A DNA stretch of 64,000 nucleotides from Trichomonas vaginalis G3 (GCF_026262505.1 NC_067206.1:28597896-28661895), one strand, 5' to 3'; positions 31,404 through 41,355 are shown, counted from the stretch's first letter. Numbers and translations are program-made. Notes: generated by a model not told the origin, from the letters alone.

Positions 31404-31800
31404 ATGTTATTTTCTAATATCTTCACATTCAATACTTTTTCAGCACTTTTCGTAGTTATATATGAAAGACAATTCGAGATAAAAGTCATAGTACAATGGA
31501 ATAATATGTTGCACACCATTTGTTGTGAACCAAACTTGAAAGTCAGAGAAACTGTTACTAGGTGGTTCGTGAATTTAGAAGCAAAGTCATAAAAGTCTTA
31601 CCAATACATAGAAAACTATTGTTGCTTGAACTGAAACTTGCATGACACATAACATTTTGAGGGTCAAACACGTTTCTATAAAACTGTCAAATCTGCTGGT
31701 GGAAGTATAAATTTAAATGGACCATCTGGTGGTAATGTTTCGTTCTGGTTTAGTAACCGAAGAAATTGTGCCCAAGAACGTTTGTCTACTTTCCAAAATA
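31404..31800 (+). pseudogene. Element 1: mixed remnants, one like the RFDYP-family C-terminus
   Basis: The stretch around 31680-31795 reads SAGGSINLNGPSGGNVSFWF, close in style to the PPSGSISDFQVWFTTDG end of the gene at 36426-37272. The earlier part (31404-31592) is an open stretch without recognised similarity. Broken in several places. Confidence 0.35.
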
Positions 31801-32286
31801 AAAACTCTGTATCTCTTGGAGGTTAATTTCAATCTTTTGAAATGAAACGGTGGAGTTCATCTTGTCATATTCTAGTTTCAGATAGTATGTTCCATTTAGT
31901 AAAGAGTCGTATTTTTCTTGAAATTCCCAATAATATTTGTTCATTTGAGTTTGAAAGTCATTTAGAGTTTTCTCAAGACTTTCGTCTGAACGAACTGTAA
32001 AGATTCTCATTTCGTCAAATTTGTCTATTAGACCATCAGAACCTTTATACTGCCCATGAAAATATACTGCGAACATAAATGCGTTAGTTCTATTTGAAAA
32101 CAAAACTCTTCTAAATCCTATTGCCTTTGCATCTGAAGGACTTTGAAGCCAACGAATTGGATAGTCAAACCTGTATGTTCGGGATGAAATTTCTTCATCT
32201 GAAATAGTCCTACCAGCATTTGTAAAGATATAGTCTAACGGTTTTGTATCTGCTACTTTTGTTCTTTGTTTTTCAACCTGAAGCAT
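31786..32286 (-). CDS. Element 1: RFDYP-family protein, 166 residues
   Basis: Open frame with TKPLDYIFTNAGRTISDEE, then YRFDYPIRWLQSPSDAKAIG and GFRRV, followed by a strand-rich body. Its near relative lies at 36426-37272 in the same element, with more distant kin at 61912-62793 and remnants at 45515-46382 and 52635-52800. The family is unknown to me; its repeated presence beside integrase, fibre and capsid-type genes suggests a virion protein. The start follows TTTTTACATATATTAA, a clear element-type promoter box. Confidence 0.6.
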   Translation of the reverse strand: MLQVEKQRTKVADTKPLDYIFTNAGRTISDEEISSRTYRFDYPIRWLQSPSDAKAIGFRRVLFSNRTNAFMFAVYFHGQYKGSDGLIDKFDEMRIFTVRSDESLEKTLNDFQTQMNKYYWEFQEKYDSLLNGTYYLKLEYDKMNSTVSFQKIEINLQEIQSFYFGK

Positions 32287-32299
32287 TTAATATATGTAA

Positions 32300-32394
32300 A
32301 AATATATTGTTTTAAAATGGTATGCCATTTCATATTTCTCATCTAACAAACAAGTTTCCCAACGGTCTTCTCCAACAAACTCAGCGTACATTTC
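32300..32394 (-). pseudogene. Element 1: HNH-gene start remnant
   Basis: Minus-strand text MYAEFVGEDRWETCLLDEKY matches the start of the HNH endonuclease remnant at 52017 in element 3, and lies next to the same RFDYP-family neighbour. Confidence 0.55.
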
Positions 32395-32435
32395 AAATAA
32401 AATTTAAAAAATGTCACTTTTTAAAAAATAAATTT

Positions 32436-32687
32436 TTACTTCATGCAATGTTCACTAACATCGAAAGGCATGTCCATAAGACGTTCTTCTTCTAACCTCT
32501 CTAGTCTGTTTGGATAATTTGCACGTGCTGTTTCCAAATCCATTTCGTAGCGAAGACCAGACAATTTGTCATAGACTTTTATGGGTCTTCCCTTCCTATA
32601 TTTAAAATTCTTCGAAACTCTCCAACCATATCTTTGCAACTCTGCTTTTATTCTAGCAGATTTTCTATCCATTCTATATGGGGGCAT
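32436..32687 (-). CDS. Element 1: small basic protein, 83 residues
   Basis: The frame is open upstream, but the ATG at 32685-32687 (MPPYRMDRKSARIKAEL) is chosen because it follows the AT box TTTTTTATTTTTATAAAA. It is rich in Arg/Lys (YGWRVSKNFKYRKGRPIK). The same start is kept in element 3 at 49762. It could be a DNA-condensing virion protein; no domain is recognised. Confidence 0.55.
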   Translation of the reverse strand: MPPYRMDRKSARIKAELQRYGWRVSKNFKYRKGRPIKVYDKLSGLRYEMDLETARANYPNRLERLEEERLMDMPFDVSEHCMK

Positions 32688-32715
32688 TTTTATAAAAATA
32701 AAAAAATATTTTTTC

Positions 32716-33301
32716 TTTACTTTACATAACCACCTGCTGCCATAAGTCTTTGACGCCAACCCATACCAGCTAATGAAGGTTGACTTGGTTTAGTTTCCAA
32801 ACTAAACTTTGGTTTTGGTTTATCTTCAGTTTTTGGTTTTCTTCTTCTATCGGTTTTTCGTCACTTTTCGGTTTCTCTGACTTTACTTCACTTGCAGGAA
32901 CAGTTGTGTCGTCAACATCTTCATAAATATCATATGCCATTTGTTTTTGTTTTCCTTTCAACTTTTTGTGTTTGTTGTAAAGTTTAGAATATTTCGACTC
33001 TAAGTCAATGAGATGTTCTATAATGAACTGTTGGTCAGTGAAGTAAACTTTTCCATCTGTTGTCTCGAAAGCTCCTTCAGACTTCAATATTTTATTTGTG
33101 AGAGTCTGTTCTTTTTTTTGAGATACTTGCCGTTCCATTTTTATGAAAAGTGACTTTGTAGTTAGGGTTTGTATTTCCAGACCTGGCACTTTCTATTATT
33201 GAATTTTTCTCTTCATCTGTAAGTTCTTTGACAGGTTTTGACAATGGTTCTGAACTTTTTGTTTGTGGTGTCAAATCTACCGTTTCAACTTCTTCGGTCA
33301 T
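32716..33301 (-). pseudogene. Element 1: charged unknown gene remnant
   Basis: Minus-strand pieces MTEEVETVDLTPQTKSSEPL, YSKLYNKHKKLKGKQKQMAY and SEKPKSDEKPIEEENQKL read as one charged, Lys/Glu-rich gene, broken about two times. A relative with more breaks lies at 49142-49735. Function unknown. Confidence 0.5.
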
Positions 33302-33320
33302 TTCATCTCAGTAAAAAATT

Positions 33321-33473
33321 TTAGTTTGGTTTGTTTTCAACTGGTTGTTGTTGTTTTTTAAGTCGGTCTAAAACTTCCTGAGGTATAGGAAGAACTTGAC
33401 AAACACGTTGTGTAACTGCTGGAAGCCGACAAATCCATCTTGAACCCATTTGTCTCAATGCTGTATTGTTCAT
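33321..33473 (-). CDS. Element 1: 50-residue small protein
   Basis: A short open frame from the ATG at 33471-33473: MNNTALRQMGSRWICRLPAV, then PIPQEVLDRLKKQQQP. The same small gene, same place and strand relative to its neighbours, is present in element 3 at 48963-49123, which supports it being a real gene in spite of its size. Upstream lies TTTTTTACTGAGATGAA, as in front of the charged gene next to it. Function unknown. Confidence 0.55.
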   Translation of the reverse strand: MNNTALRQMGSRWICRLPAVTQRVCQVLPIPQEVLDRLKKQQQPVENKPN

Positions 33474-33492
33474 TTCATCTCAGTAAAAAACT

Positions 33493-33894
33493 TTACATTC
33501 CCCACGTTTGAGGCGGTTGAGGTTGGTTATTGTTTACCCATTGTTGTGCATGGTTATATCCTCTGTTAAAGAATCTTTCACCTTGGTCCATATAGTGTCC
33601 TGCTTGGTTATAGTAGTCATTTGCTTTGTTATAATAGTTTCCTGCTTGTCTTCCTACATTGTCCATCCATCCTTGAACTTTTCCTCTTGTTTCAGGATTT
33701 GGAATAAGATTTGTTGCATCTCGTGCTACATCCCAACCTTTCTGTACAGTTTGTATAATAGGTTGTGCTTTCTCTTTAAGTATACCTAATGTACTCAAAA
33801 TCTTCCTTCCAACTCCAAATACACCTCTGGCTATTGTTCCCACTGCGGGCAAAAATCTAGATGCAACTCCTGCTAATGCGCCAAATAAACCCAT
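33493..33894 (-). CDS. Element 1: amphipathic N-terminus protein, 133 residues
   Basis: Starts with a Gly/Ala-rich amphipathic stretch (MGLFGALAGVASRFLPAVGT) and continues with a Tyr/Asn/Gln-rich tail (NYYNKANDYYNQAGHYMDQG). Similar starts occur at 37520 (-) and 63019 (+). This resembles in outline membrane-active minor capsid proteins such as adenovirus protein VI, but there is no motif proof. A relative lies at 48541-48943. Confidence 0.5.
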   Translation of the reverse strand: MGLFGALAGVASRFLPAVGTIARGVFGVGRKILSTLGILKEKAQPIIQTVQKGWDVARDATNLIPNPETRGKVQGWMDNVGRQAGNYYNKANDYYNQAGHYMDQGERFFNRGYNHAQQWVNNNQPQPPQTWGM

Positions 33895-33910
33895 TTCTTA
33901 TAGGATAAAA
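33895..33910. promoter_or_regulatory. 16-bp bidirectional mini-promoter
   Basis: TTCTTATAGGATAAAA is all that separates the two ATGs. Read to the right it gives TATAGGATAAAA-ATG; read to the left TTTTATCCTATAAGAA-ATG. Confidence 0.65.
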
Positions 33911-34870
33911 ATGACGAATCCAAACAAGGACCCCTATGTTTCTAAAGCGACAAAGAAAGCACTCATGATAAAAATCTTTAGTTCAACACCAAATGCTTGG
34001 TTTATGGATATCTTGGAAAACATTCCGAGAGTTAGAACAGATGGACCACCATACTGGCTAATATTTGTCGGTCAAAACACAAGATACTGTGAAGCCATAC
34101 CATTATGGTCCAAAAATATTTTAGATGTGAAAACTGCTTTGACAATATTCGTTGACAAATACCATCCAACAAAACTGACATCTGACTGTGAAAGTTCTTT
34201 CAAATCAGATGATGTAAAAAACTATCTGCGTTCAAAAAATGTAAACCAATATTTCATTGTCGACCAAAACCATTCTGCTCTTGGTGTCATTGACGGTTGT
34301 ATAAAAATGTTAAGAGACTTAAACCAACCACAAGGTGGTGAAGCAAATGAAATGTCATATGACGACAAATATAGACACTTCTCCATGGCAAAGATGAGAC
34401 AAGTTTTAAATATTTACAATAGCCGTAAACAAAAAGGTTTGGGAAACCACTCCCCCGAAGAAATGAAAAACAACCCTGACTTAGAGAAAGACTATATATT
34501 TAATAATTTAGTCAAAAGAGACAAACAAGAAAGAATGCCGGGCTTCAAACTTCAGAAAGGTGACAAAGTAAAAATAGAAATCCCAAACCGCGACCCATAT
34601 GAAAATACTATTGACTATGACAACAATGGGAACCCGACAGGTACTCACATTCGTGTTCGTAAAAATAGAAGAAAGTATACAAGAGAATATTATGAAGTTT
34701 TAGGCAAACATGGCAAAATGTACACACTGCAAGCAGAAGATAAAACTACTATTGTCAGACCTCGTTTCAAACTTGTCAAAGTTCAAGGTGGTATACTTTC
34801 AAAGACAGTTCCTAACAAATATAAGACAACTCCTGACGAATATGCTAAAGAAGTTGAAAATGACGACTAA
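33911..34870 (+). CDS. Element 1: retroviral-type integrase (RVE)
   Basis: A 319-residue open frame. The core region runs AWFMDILENIPRV, then PYWLIFVGQNTRYCEAIPL, KLTSDCESSFKSDDVKNYL and the helix region HSALGVIDGCIKMLRDLN, the order of the RVE/DDE fold used by Polintons to insert their DNA. After ~200 residues a basic SH3/chromo-like end follows (RYTREYYEVLGKHGK-type text and TTIVRPRFKLVKV). It shares a 16-bp promoter with the gene at 33894 and overlaps the fibre gene by 4 bp at the stops. Related remnant: 47564-48522. Confidence 0.75.
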   Translation: MTNPNKDPYVSKATKKALMIKIFSSTPNAWFMDILENIPRVRTDGPPYWLIFVGQNTRYCEAIPLWSKNILDVKTALTIFVDKYHPTKLTSDCESSFKSDDVKNYLRSKNVNQYFIVDQNHSALGVIDGCIKMLRDLNQPQGGEANEMSYDDKYRHFSMAKMRQVLNIYNSRKQKGLGNHSPEEMKNNPDLEKDYIFNNLVKRDKQERMPGFKLQKGDKVKIEIPNRDPYENTIDYDNNGNPTGTHIRVRKNRRKYTREYYEVLGKHGKMYTLQAEDKTTIVRPRFKLVKVQGGILSKTVPNKYKTTPDEYAKEVENDD

Positions 34871-36015
34871 GCATTTCTATACCATGCGTAAACTGTCATG
34901 TAAGGTGGCATGTATTCTTTACTTTGTCCCGTTGTTTGCGTATATCCTGAAACGCGATGTGTATGGTTTCCTCCTCCCTCAGTGTTACTCCAGAAACAAT
35001 TTATAGCAAACTTAACGTTGTCTTTAACATCATATCCTTTACCTTTTGTCATTGCTGACCAATCCCAATATCTATGCTTATGCCAACCTGCTTGAGATGT
35101 ACTTAAATCTATGTAGTGACTGTGTGCAGGTAAATTTTCACCTGAAATCGTTTTACTTCCACCTGTTTCCTTTGAAGAGTTTGCACAATACAAAAACCTG
35201 TCGACTATTTGAGTCCAAGTTCCAAAACCCAGAACTGTTTCTGGTCTGGTAGAGTTCATTGACGTATAAATAGAGCCTATAGGATATAATGTTTGAAGTA
35301 TATCTGTCTTTAATGTTTGAAGCTCTGTTTTGTCTGCTTTCTTGTCATATAAATCTTGAGCAGTGAATTTAATATTATGTTCATCCTTCATGACATAAAC
35401 ATCTTTACATCTAATGTTTCTCATCGTCGTTATGTCGTCATCCGATGTTAAACCTTGTGGAAAGTTAGGAGGTTTACAATATAATGCATCCCCACCAGTT
35501 TCTTCAACCGTTCCTTCAATACTTTCTATAGCAACAGTTGTAAAACTTGTATGTGTATGAGTCTTATTTGCTTTCTTCTCTAACTCATCGTTAACATAAG
35601 TTTTATCTGCTTTAAGGTCTAAACATCCTGAAACCCATCCTGTATCAGCTTTAGTTTTTAAAATCTTCGATGTCCATTCATGATACCATTCAGCCCTTTC
35701 TATAATTTCATTATCTTTTTCATCCACATATTCCTTATCCGCTTTCTTCTCTAACTTACTAGCCACATATTCCTCATCCGCTTTCTTTTCAAGGCTAACG
35801 TTTAAGTCTGTTATTTCAGATATAGAATGTCTATGTCCAACGGCACTTTTCCTGTTTAAGGTTTCTTGTAAGTTTGTAATATTTGCAATGGTATGTGTAT
35901 GTCCAACGGCACTTTTACTGTTTAAGGTTTCTTGTAAGTCTGTTATTTCAGATATAGAATGTGTATGAGTCTTTTTAGAATATTCGTTTTCAGCTCTTGT
36001 CACTTCACTTGACAT
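34867..36015 (-). CDS. Element 1: phage tail-fibre-like protein with collar-type C-terminus
   Basis: A 382-residue open stretch. The first half is a chain of fibre repeats (ITDLQETLNSKSAVGHTHTI, DLNVSLEKKADEEYV) of the KADxxYV / HxHxISxIxxLQ type found in phage tail fibres. The last ~120 residues start LYPIGSIYTSMNSTRPETVL and continue GFGTWTQIVDRFLYC, PAHSHYID and end PPYMTVYAWYRNA, the pattern of the phage baseplate/tail-collar C-terminal domain. It may have been the receptor-binding fibre of the virion. The piece 36042-36407 belongs to the same gene. Related genes lie in elements 3 and 4. Confidence 0.75.
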   Translation of the reverse strand: MSSEVTRAENEYSKKTHTHSISEITDLQETLNSKSAVGHTHTIANITNLQETLNRKSAVGHRHSISEITDLNVSLEKKADEEYVASKLEKKADKEYVDEKDNEIIERAEWYHEWTSKILKTKADTGWVSGCLDLKADKTYVNDELEKKANKTHTHTSFTTVAIESIEGTVEETGGDALYCKPPNFPQGLTSDDDITTMRNIRCKDVYVMKDEHNIKFTAQDLYDKKADKTELQTLKTDILQTLYPIGSIYTSMNSTRPETVLGFGTWTQIVDRFLYCANSSKETGGSKTISGENLPAHSHYIDLSTSQAGWHKHRYWDWSAMTKGKGYDVKDNVKFAINCFWSNTEGGGNHTHRVSGYTQTTGQSKEYMPPYMTVYAWYRNA

Positions 36016-36041
36016 TTTATTGTCAACATATGTTTTGTCTG

Positions 36042-36407
36042 CTAGTTCAGGATGAGTATTTCTTTTGTTGCATAAGCATTGTTAGCTCTTTCTTCTTCTT
36101 TTGCTATTGCATCGTCTACATATTCTTTGTCAGCTTTGTTGTCAACATCTGCTTTCAAAAGAAGTTCATTTATAGGTTTCTCGTTTAAAGTTCCTTTTGT
36201 TGGATTTATACAGACAGTATGGTTCTTATTGTCTTGAAACAGAAACTCATCTGTCATTGGGTTTAATGTCAGTTTTAAGTTTCCTTCTTTCAATGACTCA
36301 GATATCTTAGAATAGTTTGAAAAGTTTGTTGTGTTCTTATTTAGAGCTTGCATAATGAGTTGTCGGTTGTGTTGTATTTCTCTTATGGAAGCAATATCTT
36401 TCGACAT
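36042..36407 (-). pseudogene. Element 1: N-terminal part of the tail-fibre-like gene
   Basis: A 121-residue open stretch starting MSKDIASIREIQHNRQLIMQ, with fibre repeats near its end (KADVDNKADKEYVDDAIAKE). It lies directly upstream of the main fibre stretch; the gene is broken about once. The N-terminus should be the capsid anchor. Confidence 0.6.
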
Positions 36408-36425
36408 TTTTATTCTAGATAAAAT
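36408..36425. promoter_or_regulatory. 18-bp bidirectional mini-promoter
   Basis: TTTTATTCTAGATAAAAT, itself a near-palindrome, separates the fibre gene ATG (-) from the RFDYP-family ATG (+). The matching site in element 3 (46383-46401) is CTTTTATCTAGAATGAAAA. Confidence 0.65.
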
Positions 36426-37272
36426 ATGCTTCCAATAGAAAAAGAAAATTCAAGAGTTGCTACAACTAAACCATTAGATGAACTTTTTACTAATGTCGGT
36501 CAAAAGTTTGAGACAGAGACCGTAAAGCATGAAGGCTATCGTTTTGACTACCCATTAAGATGGTTAAGAGACCCATCTGTCACAAAAGCTATTGGCTTTC
36601 GTAGAATGAAGTTCATTTCAGAAGCCATACATGGTTTCCCATTTACGGTCGGTTTTGAAGTTCGATACTATAACAAAGAAAAACGTATGTATGAGAAATT
36701 TGAACAGGGAAAACTTTTACAAGTTAGTTTGCTTAAACTTAGAAACAACTCTTCAAGCTTTTCAAGAAAAAATAAACGATATCTATATCGAATATGCAAA
36801 ACAGTATAACATTGACGAAGGAGAATACCATCTCGATATTATTTATGACAGGAAAAATGCAACTATTAAAATCAATAAAATAGAAGACCTTGGAGAAAAC
36901 GTTTATATTTCTACAAAATATAACAACTTGGCATGGTATAGATTTATGAGGATGTTAAATCAGCCTGCAGCATATCCAGTACACCCAGACTTTTATGAAG
37001 TCGAAAACCCTAATGGAACATATGAAAATGTTTTCGACCAAGATGCTATTATTGTTCATGCTTCATTTTCTGGCGCCCAAAACTCTTTCTTATGCTTGGC
37101 AAATGACTTTTACGAAAAACCTACAAAGTTATACGAACCACCAAGTGGAAGTATTTCAGACTTTCAAGTATGGTTTACTACAGATGGAAGAAAAAGAATA
37201 ATTCCATTATACCATGCGTTTTACTTAGAACTTAGTTTCATATACAACTACTATCGAACGGTAAAAATATAA
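36426..37272 (+). pseudogene. Element 1: second RFDYP-family gene
   Basis: Two overlapping open stretches (127 and 213 residues); broken about once. It opens TTKPLDELFTNVGQKFETE with YRFDYPLRWLRDPSVTKAIG, then has a strand-rich body and a C-terminal PPSGSISDFQVWFTTDG region. Unknown function, probably structural. Its element 3 relative is at 45515-46382. Confidence 0.55.
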
Positions 37273-37277
37273 TTTTT

Positions 37278-37520
37278 TTAATACCGGTTGAGGTGTTGGA
37301 TTTGGTTGCCAACTAGACTGTGGTGCAGGTTCAGGCTGTTGTATAACAGGAGCTTGCCTTCTGGTTCAGGGTCTTTAGGTATAATACCAACGAACTGACC
37401 TACTCTTTTACCAATATTTTTGACACCGTTCCAAATTCCTTTTCCTACGGTTTTGACGCCATTCCATATACCTCTTCCAACTCTTCTGAAGAAGTTTCCA
37501 ATACTACTGAAGAAACCCAT
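37278..37520 (-). CDS. Element 1: small amphipathic protein
   Basis: Starts MGFFSSIGNFFRRVGRGIWN and repeats the pattern GVKTVGKGIWNGVKNIGKRV, a striking amphipathic, basic helix with Trp/Phe on one face, then a Pro-rich end. It is reminiscent of membrane-lytic capsid peptides. It looks shorter than its relative in element 3 (45265-45510). Start box: TTTTTACATATAGTAAA. Confidence 0.5.
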   Translation of the reverse strand: MGFFSSIGNFFRRVGRGIWNGVKTVGKGIWNGVKNIGKRVGQFVGIIPKDPEPEGKLLLYNSLNLHHSLVGNQIQHLNRY

Positions 37521-37538
37521 TTTACTATATGTAAAAAT

Positions 37539-37901
37539 CTAATGTCCGCCTAGTCTCTTACGTTTCCTGTTGAGTTCCATAGCATTCTTTAACTGGAGCT
37601 CATACATTCTGTTTCTCCTCTGGTAGAAAACATATTCTGGGTCAACTCCTGTGTTCGCGTCATCTGCATAAAGTTGTTTATATCCCACTTCAGGGTTTCT
37701 ATAAAACTCTTTCCATCTCATATTTGCATACCATGGTGGCAAACCTAACGCAGCGTCATTTGACATGGCAGTTTGCATTTGTACATCTGTTGGCACTTGA
37801 CCATAGTTTGCCATTGCAGTTTGTATTCTAACTTCATTTGGAATATTCTCTGGGTTTGGTTGTCCAGGTTGCTGTGCATTCGCTAAGTTCTGTGCGTCCA
37901 T
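37539..37901 (-). CDS. Element 1: unknown 120-residue protein
   Basis: Open frame MDAQNLANAQQPGQPNPENI with two similar segments (VRIQTAMANYGQVPTD and VQMQTAMSNDAALGLP), then PWYANMRWKEFYRNPEVGYK and a basic end (LNRKRKRLGGH). Start box TTTTTATCTAATATTAA. A relative is at 44884-45235. Function unknown. Confidence 0.6.
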   Translation of the reverse strand: MDAQNLANAQQPGQPNPENIPNEVRIQTAMANYGQVPTDVQMQTAMSNDAALGLPPWYANMRWKEFYRNPEVGYKQLYADDANTGVDPEYVFYQRRNRMYELQLKNAMELNRKRKRLGGH

Positions 37902-38032
37902 TTAATATTAGATAAAAATATCTCTTACGAGTACATATACTGAACATTTGCAGGCATTGGTTCATCTTCATATTCTCTGTACTTTTCTGCCACGTCAAAT
38001 AAATAAATGACACAATGGAAAAAACCTAAAAA

Positions 38033-38862
38033 CTAACAATCCGATTTCAAACCACATTTACTTACTAATAAAATTTCTTTATTGTGACACTTTCTCCGGT
38101 TTATAGGACCTCTCTCATATTCTATCTTGTCATATCTAAACTCATAGTCATGTATGTCCTCTAACCATCTCATAAACGGTTTCCAAACCACTTTTATCGG
38201 ATGTAAAGTAAAAGCATGGATGGTTATGTAAAACATCTAAAGTTTCTAAAGAGTCTCTCAAAGTCCAGTCTACTTGGTATTGAAAAATCCCATGTGTTAT
38301 AGAACGGCGGGTCCACTATAAAGAAAACATTTTCCTTGTCTTTATATTTTTCATACAACTCTGTCCAATGACATCTCACAAACTCTATACCCTCAATATA
38401 TTTTTCTATGTCCTCTTTGAAAACATTTGTATAGTTAAGATATAAAACTTTTGACATAAGTGTTTCAATGTCATGAACTCTTATAGCACCACTATATAAT
38501 AGTCTAGCAGATATACTATCCCAGTCTATATATTCTGCTTTTTTCAAAACCTCTCTCACAATATTTTTCTTATCTAATGGTATACGTTCCATCTTACCTA
38601 TAGGTATCTTTTCTTTTAACTCTTTCAATATATTGTTTGTGTCTGGAATATGTTTGAGACGGTCCATATAGTTGTCGAAGTCATTGCATATAATCTTTGA
38701 GTCTGGGAATATTGTATGACATAAATGGGATATATAGAAACTTCCACCGAACAAATCTACAAATGTTAGACCATTCGGTAGTTTCTTAAGTTCTCTCAAT
38801 ATAATATCTTTACATTTACTCTTATTTCCAAAGAACGGTAACGGAGGTTTTGTAAAATTCAT
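38033..38862 (-). pseudogene. Element 1: Dam-type (D12 class) adenine-N6 DNA methylase
   Basis: The main open stretch (38224-38862) has LPFFGNKSKCKDIIL, then TFVDLFGGSFYISHL (cofactor-binding FxGG loop) and FFIVDPPFYNTWDF (catalytic DPPY-type motif), the order of Dam-like enzymes. A short downstream stretch to 38033 belongs to it; broken about once. It is the gene nearest the right terminal repeat, as in element 3. Such enzymes mark element DNA or protect it from nucleases. Confidence 0.75.
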
Positions 38863-39068
38863 TTATATATAATAATAAAAATGTTTTTACCCGAAAAGTG
38901 ACAGAAAAGTGACAAAGCATGAAAACATATATAATTTGTGAAAGTGAAACATTATATAATGTTTTCGACCCACAGAAGAAGGCTTCTTCCCAGAAGCAAT
39001 GGAGGAAGAAGAAGAGTCCTCCGAATTCACACCAGAAGACTAACAATTTTCCGAATAAAAACTTCATT

Positions 39069-39123
39069 TATACTAAACATCTTCGGGGCTAGAGGGCACG
39101 AAGTGCCTGGAAGCCCCACTACC
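39069..39123 (-). repeat. Element 1 right terminal inverted repeat
   Basis: Reverse complement of the left end: TATACTAAACATCTTCGGGG through CCCCACTACC, followed by a T-run (39124-39132). Confidence 0.9.
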
Positions 39124-39197
39124 TTTTTTTTTTAATTTATGTTTAACTACTCATATCTTGCATTATCCAAAAAAAAAAAAAAAAAAAAAAAAAAGAA
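39124..39197. other. Short spacer between elements 1 and 2
   Basis: A T-run, ~38 bp of ordinary sequence (AATTTATGTTTAACTACTCA onward), then a long A-run with one G before the end of element 2. Two elements thus lie head-to-tail only ~75 bp apart. Confidence 0.8.
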
Positions 39198-41355
39198 AGG
39201 TAGTGGGGCTTCCAGGCACTTCGTGCCCTCTAGCCCCTAAGAAATTTTGCCCAAGACCCAAGAGGAGGACCGAACCCCAGCCGACCAGCCGTTTGACTTT
39301 TTTGTAGAGCACTCAAAATAGTATAACTTTGTCCGGACAAGTAAGGGTCTATCGTCGCTACAGGAAAAGTTACGGGCGTTCCACGGAAGTATACTTTGAG
39401 AAGCCTTTTCTCCCTTTTTAAAACAAGATAGGACGGTTATTTTACAAAACTGACAACACTTTGACCGAGTAGTTTTTTGTGCTGAACAAAAAGTGTCATA
39501 TAAACATCTGTCAAAAACCGCTTTTTAACTTCACTTAAAATGCCACGTAAGCTACGTAAGAATATACGTAAGAGGAAGGGAGCATTGAAACATCCAATAG
39601 TAAAACTGACACCACAACAACAGTTGCAACAACAAATGATGAATGACCCCACTATGTTGCAACAAATGTCAAGCAACCCTATGCTTTTAAACCGAGTTAT
39701 TGGTGCACAGAGTGAGGTTTAAGAGCGGCACTTTTAGCGAAAATGGCAGGCTATGGTGGAGCTGCAGACGGAACAGCTTATAACCCTCAAAGTCAAATGA
39801 ATTTGAGTTCACTCAAAAATCAAATAACAGATGTCAAAAAGTCAAACATAGACATACAGAAACAAATAAGTGAAAACGAAAAGAAACTAGAATATGACAG
39901 ACACACAAAGAAACTCAATGAGTTAAACGTAGAGAAAAAGAAGAAAGAAGAACAACTGAAAGAACTAAGTACAGAGGAATATGCAAAAAAAGTGTCAGAA
40001 AAAGCAGCAGAAGTAGCAAAATGGAACAAGATGTTATAAAATTTGAAAAACCATACTACTCAATATAAAGTACTGAAAGATGAAGAAATAAAAACAAAAA
40101 AGCCCTGAAGACATATATGGATAGCGATGAGTATAAAAGAGTTGAAGCAAATGTAAAGGCAGAAAAACTTTTACAGTTGCAAAACCAAACCGTACAGTAT
40201 GAAAACTTAGCACAAGAAAGTAAAAATAAACGACGCAGCCATGCAAAGGCAATGAAAAGCTCAGAATATATAAAAGCTAATAATGACTGGTTAGATGCCC
40301 AAGCCAACGCCAAAGCAGCCCAACCTATAGGGTCAATAAGGACAAAAATACAAGCGGATGAAGACAGTTCAAATGAAGCTTTAATGAATGCTGACTTTAA
40401 GAACGCCTTCGAAGCTCTTCATAGTAAGGTGAAAACTAGTGAACGACTTCTCATCTGGAAAGAAACTGAAGTCTGAAGGTTTCGACAACGAGTTAAGAGA
40501 AGTAGCACAAAATATGACGAAAATAAACAGATGCAGCAACGAGACAGGCAGTTCAAAGTGCCTATGACGCCGTTAGAGCAACTGTTGTGGAAAGTCAAGA
40601 AAAAGAGTTACAAACAGACCAAAACAGACCTAGTAAATGCTTTCTTAAGAACGAAAAGTCAGGTAGGACATTATGCTGCAGATGGAACATATGTGCCAGC
40701 TGGTGGAACTTATATACCAGCTGGTGGAACTTAATATACTAGCTAGTGGAACTTATATACCACCAAACCCTCCAAGAGAAGCACCTGCACCAGACTACCT
40801 AAAACATTTACATCGTCACATGGACACAGACCAGGCAGCACCAAACCAACACAACAACAACACAACAACCAACAGTTCAAAACACTGCACCACAACCAAC
40901 AGTTCAAAACACTGCACCACAACCAACAGTTCAAAACACTGCACAACAACCAACAGTTCAAAACCTGCACAGCAACAACCACAAACAGAGCAAGGACATA
41001 AAAGAAGTAGAGAACAAGGAAACCAAAGAATTCTTAAATGCTTAAGGAAATTATGGTTACCCAGAACTCTTGACTTTAGTGACAGATATAAAGAAGCTAT
41101 TAGGAAAGTTCAAGGAAGGAAATACTGACCCGAACCTATTAGCTTTATGGTTCAGCACCAAATGGGATATAATTTCAAACCTGGAAAAATACAAGCTCGC
41201 TTAAGGGATATGATATTAATAGCATATCATCCAAAATGACATGAATGAATTTACTCCGAGATATTTGGTGTCAGAGATAAATGATAATTCACTTGCTTCA
41301 TGAAACGGCAGGCGTAAAAAATAGAGACGGAACCGAAGAAGAAATGGGTATGACT
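39198..41355 (+). mobile_element. Maverick/Polinton element 2, left end only, runs into the gap
   Basis: Begins GGTAGTGGGGCTTCCAGGCA after an A-run and repeats the first ~2 kb of element 1 in the same orientation, with an extra ~65-bp piece after the terminal repeat (GACCCAAGAGGAGGACCGAA). It is very close to element 1 at the start, hence young. Broken, with ten or more breaks, most of them toward the gap. Confidence 0.85.
39540..41355 (+). pseudogene. Element 2: long Gln-rich coiled-coil gene, broken copy
   Basis: Same gene as at 16571, same start and same internal repeats, followed for about 600 codons before the gap. Broken many times. Confidence 0.85.

Larger units (their letters stand above)
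16304..39123 (+). mobile_element. Maverick/Polinton element 1 (~22.8 kb, both ends present)
   Basis: Bounded by terminal inverted repeats beginning GGTAGTGGGGCYTCCAGGCA at both ends. Recognised parts, left to right: long Gln-rich coiled-coil protein, major capsid, penton-like protein, SF3 helicase, A32-type ATPase, repeat blocks, KilA-N/T5orf172 gene, a 312-residue unknown, iteron-like array, Pro-rich gene, a set of small structural-looking genes, integrase, tail-fibre-like gene and Dam-type methylase. I did not recognise a pPolB in it. Many frames are open and the ends agree closely, so it is young; it is broken, with roughly 15-20 breaks in all. A target-site duplication is not clear (AAATT left, AATTT right). 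Confidence 0.9.

Noticed and set aside
34867-36015. Bacterial prophage contamination, because of the phage-like fibre
   Set aside because: The fibre gene is flanked on both sides by Polinton genes in three elements and has the same AT-rich composition and start boxes.
16304-39123. LTR retrotransposon, because of the retroviral-type integrase
   Set aside because: Ends are inverted, not direct, and there is no reverse transcriptase; capsid, packaging ATPase and SF3 helicase genes fit a Polinton.
16293-39132. Target-site duplication for element 1
   Set aside because: AAATT to the left and AATTT to the right of the A/T runs overlap only in AATT, which is expected by chance in this composition.
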